From positions 1 through 37,824 of the forward strand of contig NZ_MLQQ01000027.1 in the NCBI RefSeq assembly GCF_001865995.1: DNA of 37,824 nt, given 5' to 3'. This document shows positions 37,676 through 37,824 of this stretch, piece by piece. The stretch is from Anaerobacillus arseniciselenatis. Its GTDB lineage: Bacteria > Bacillota > Bacilli > Bacillales > Anaerobacillaceae. The notes beneath the pieces are model-generated. The model searched no databases. It was not told the DNA's origin and worked only from the letters and a program-made list of their open reading frames with translations. Positions within the stretch are counted from its first letter, which is position 1. The number at the start of each line of letters is the position of its first letter. The position numbers were made by a program, and so were the translations under genes.

Positions 37676-37824
37676 TCGAACAGTTACTTCTCCTTCCCTC
37701 CCTCTATAAATATTGATATACCAACGGTTTGAGCCGTTGGAGAAGTACCAAAAAAATATTTTTCGACACGACCTCTAACATTATTTTTATAATATGTGAA
37801 ACTATGCCAATTGGTGGGTACGCT

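Overview
The window looks like part of a large accessory replicon, most likely a plasmid, from a low-GC Gram-positive of the family Bacillaceae. The evidence is the AT-rich composition, strong AGGAGG ribosome binding sites, a PlcR/NprR-type peptide-sensing regulator, IS21 and IS110 elements, and a PRTRC-type gene set, which is typical of plasmids and integrative elements. No rRNA, tRNA, CRISPR array or recognisable chromosomal housekeeping operon was seen.

Layout. (1) Positions 1-4425, minus strand: an operon with a ubiquitin-like toolkit. It encodes an E1/ThiF-like adenylating enzyme, a JAMM peptidase, a ubiquitin-like protein ending in GG plus three residues, and a large protein with a C-terminal E2-like (PRTRC protein B-type) domain, preceded by two unrecognised genes. 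(2) 4440-6190: a probable group II intron scar, two membrane-protein genes and a long hairpin. (3) 6254-12397: an inserted accessory block with a PlcR-like receptor and a divergent 39-codon secreted propeptide, a small membrane protein, a secreted protein, and a plus-strand operon of a TldD-like zinc protease, a 48-aa peptide, a 230-aa protein, an ABC ATPase and a short membrane protein. The last operon resembles a peptide maturation and export cluster. (4) 12454-22300, minus strand: a long backbone block with a Toprim/primase-like protein, RadC, a DUF6094-like DNA methylase, small unknown proteins and a DEAH/SNF2-like helicase. The helicase gene is split at its Walker A motif by a 1056-nt group I intron that carries a LAGLIDADG endonuclease. 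(5) 22417-23092: an AbrB-type antitoxin with a RelE-type toxin. (6) 23539-36949: accessory DNA bounded by two 217-bp direct repeats. It holds two different IS110-family elements, a fused GmrSD-type restriction protein, an IS21 element whose istA has an internal stop, a decayed Mrr-like nuclease and other remnants, and a bacteriocin-like secreted protein with small membrane proteins. (7) 37034 to the end: an M1 aminopeptidase fragment.

How the parts fit. The operons at 1-4425 and 12454-22300 share a promoter and operator design (an inverted repeat TTGCTCWATGAGCCTGA just downstream of TATAAT), a terminator-like leader, and a repeated ACACTTAGGAGG translation signal. They are probably one co-regulated backbone module split by the accessory block. 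Strong intrinsic terminators sit inside these collinear operons with no room for a new promoter after several of them, which suggests an antitermination mechanism. The most interesting candidates for undescribed biology are the ubiquitin-like cassette with its masked diglycine, the shared leader system, and the TldD/48-aa peptide/ABC cluster.
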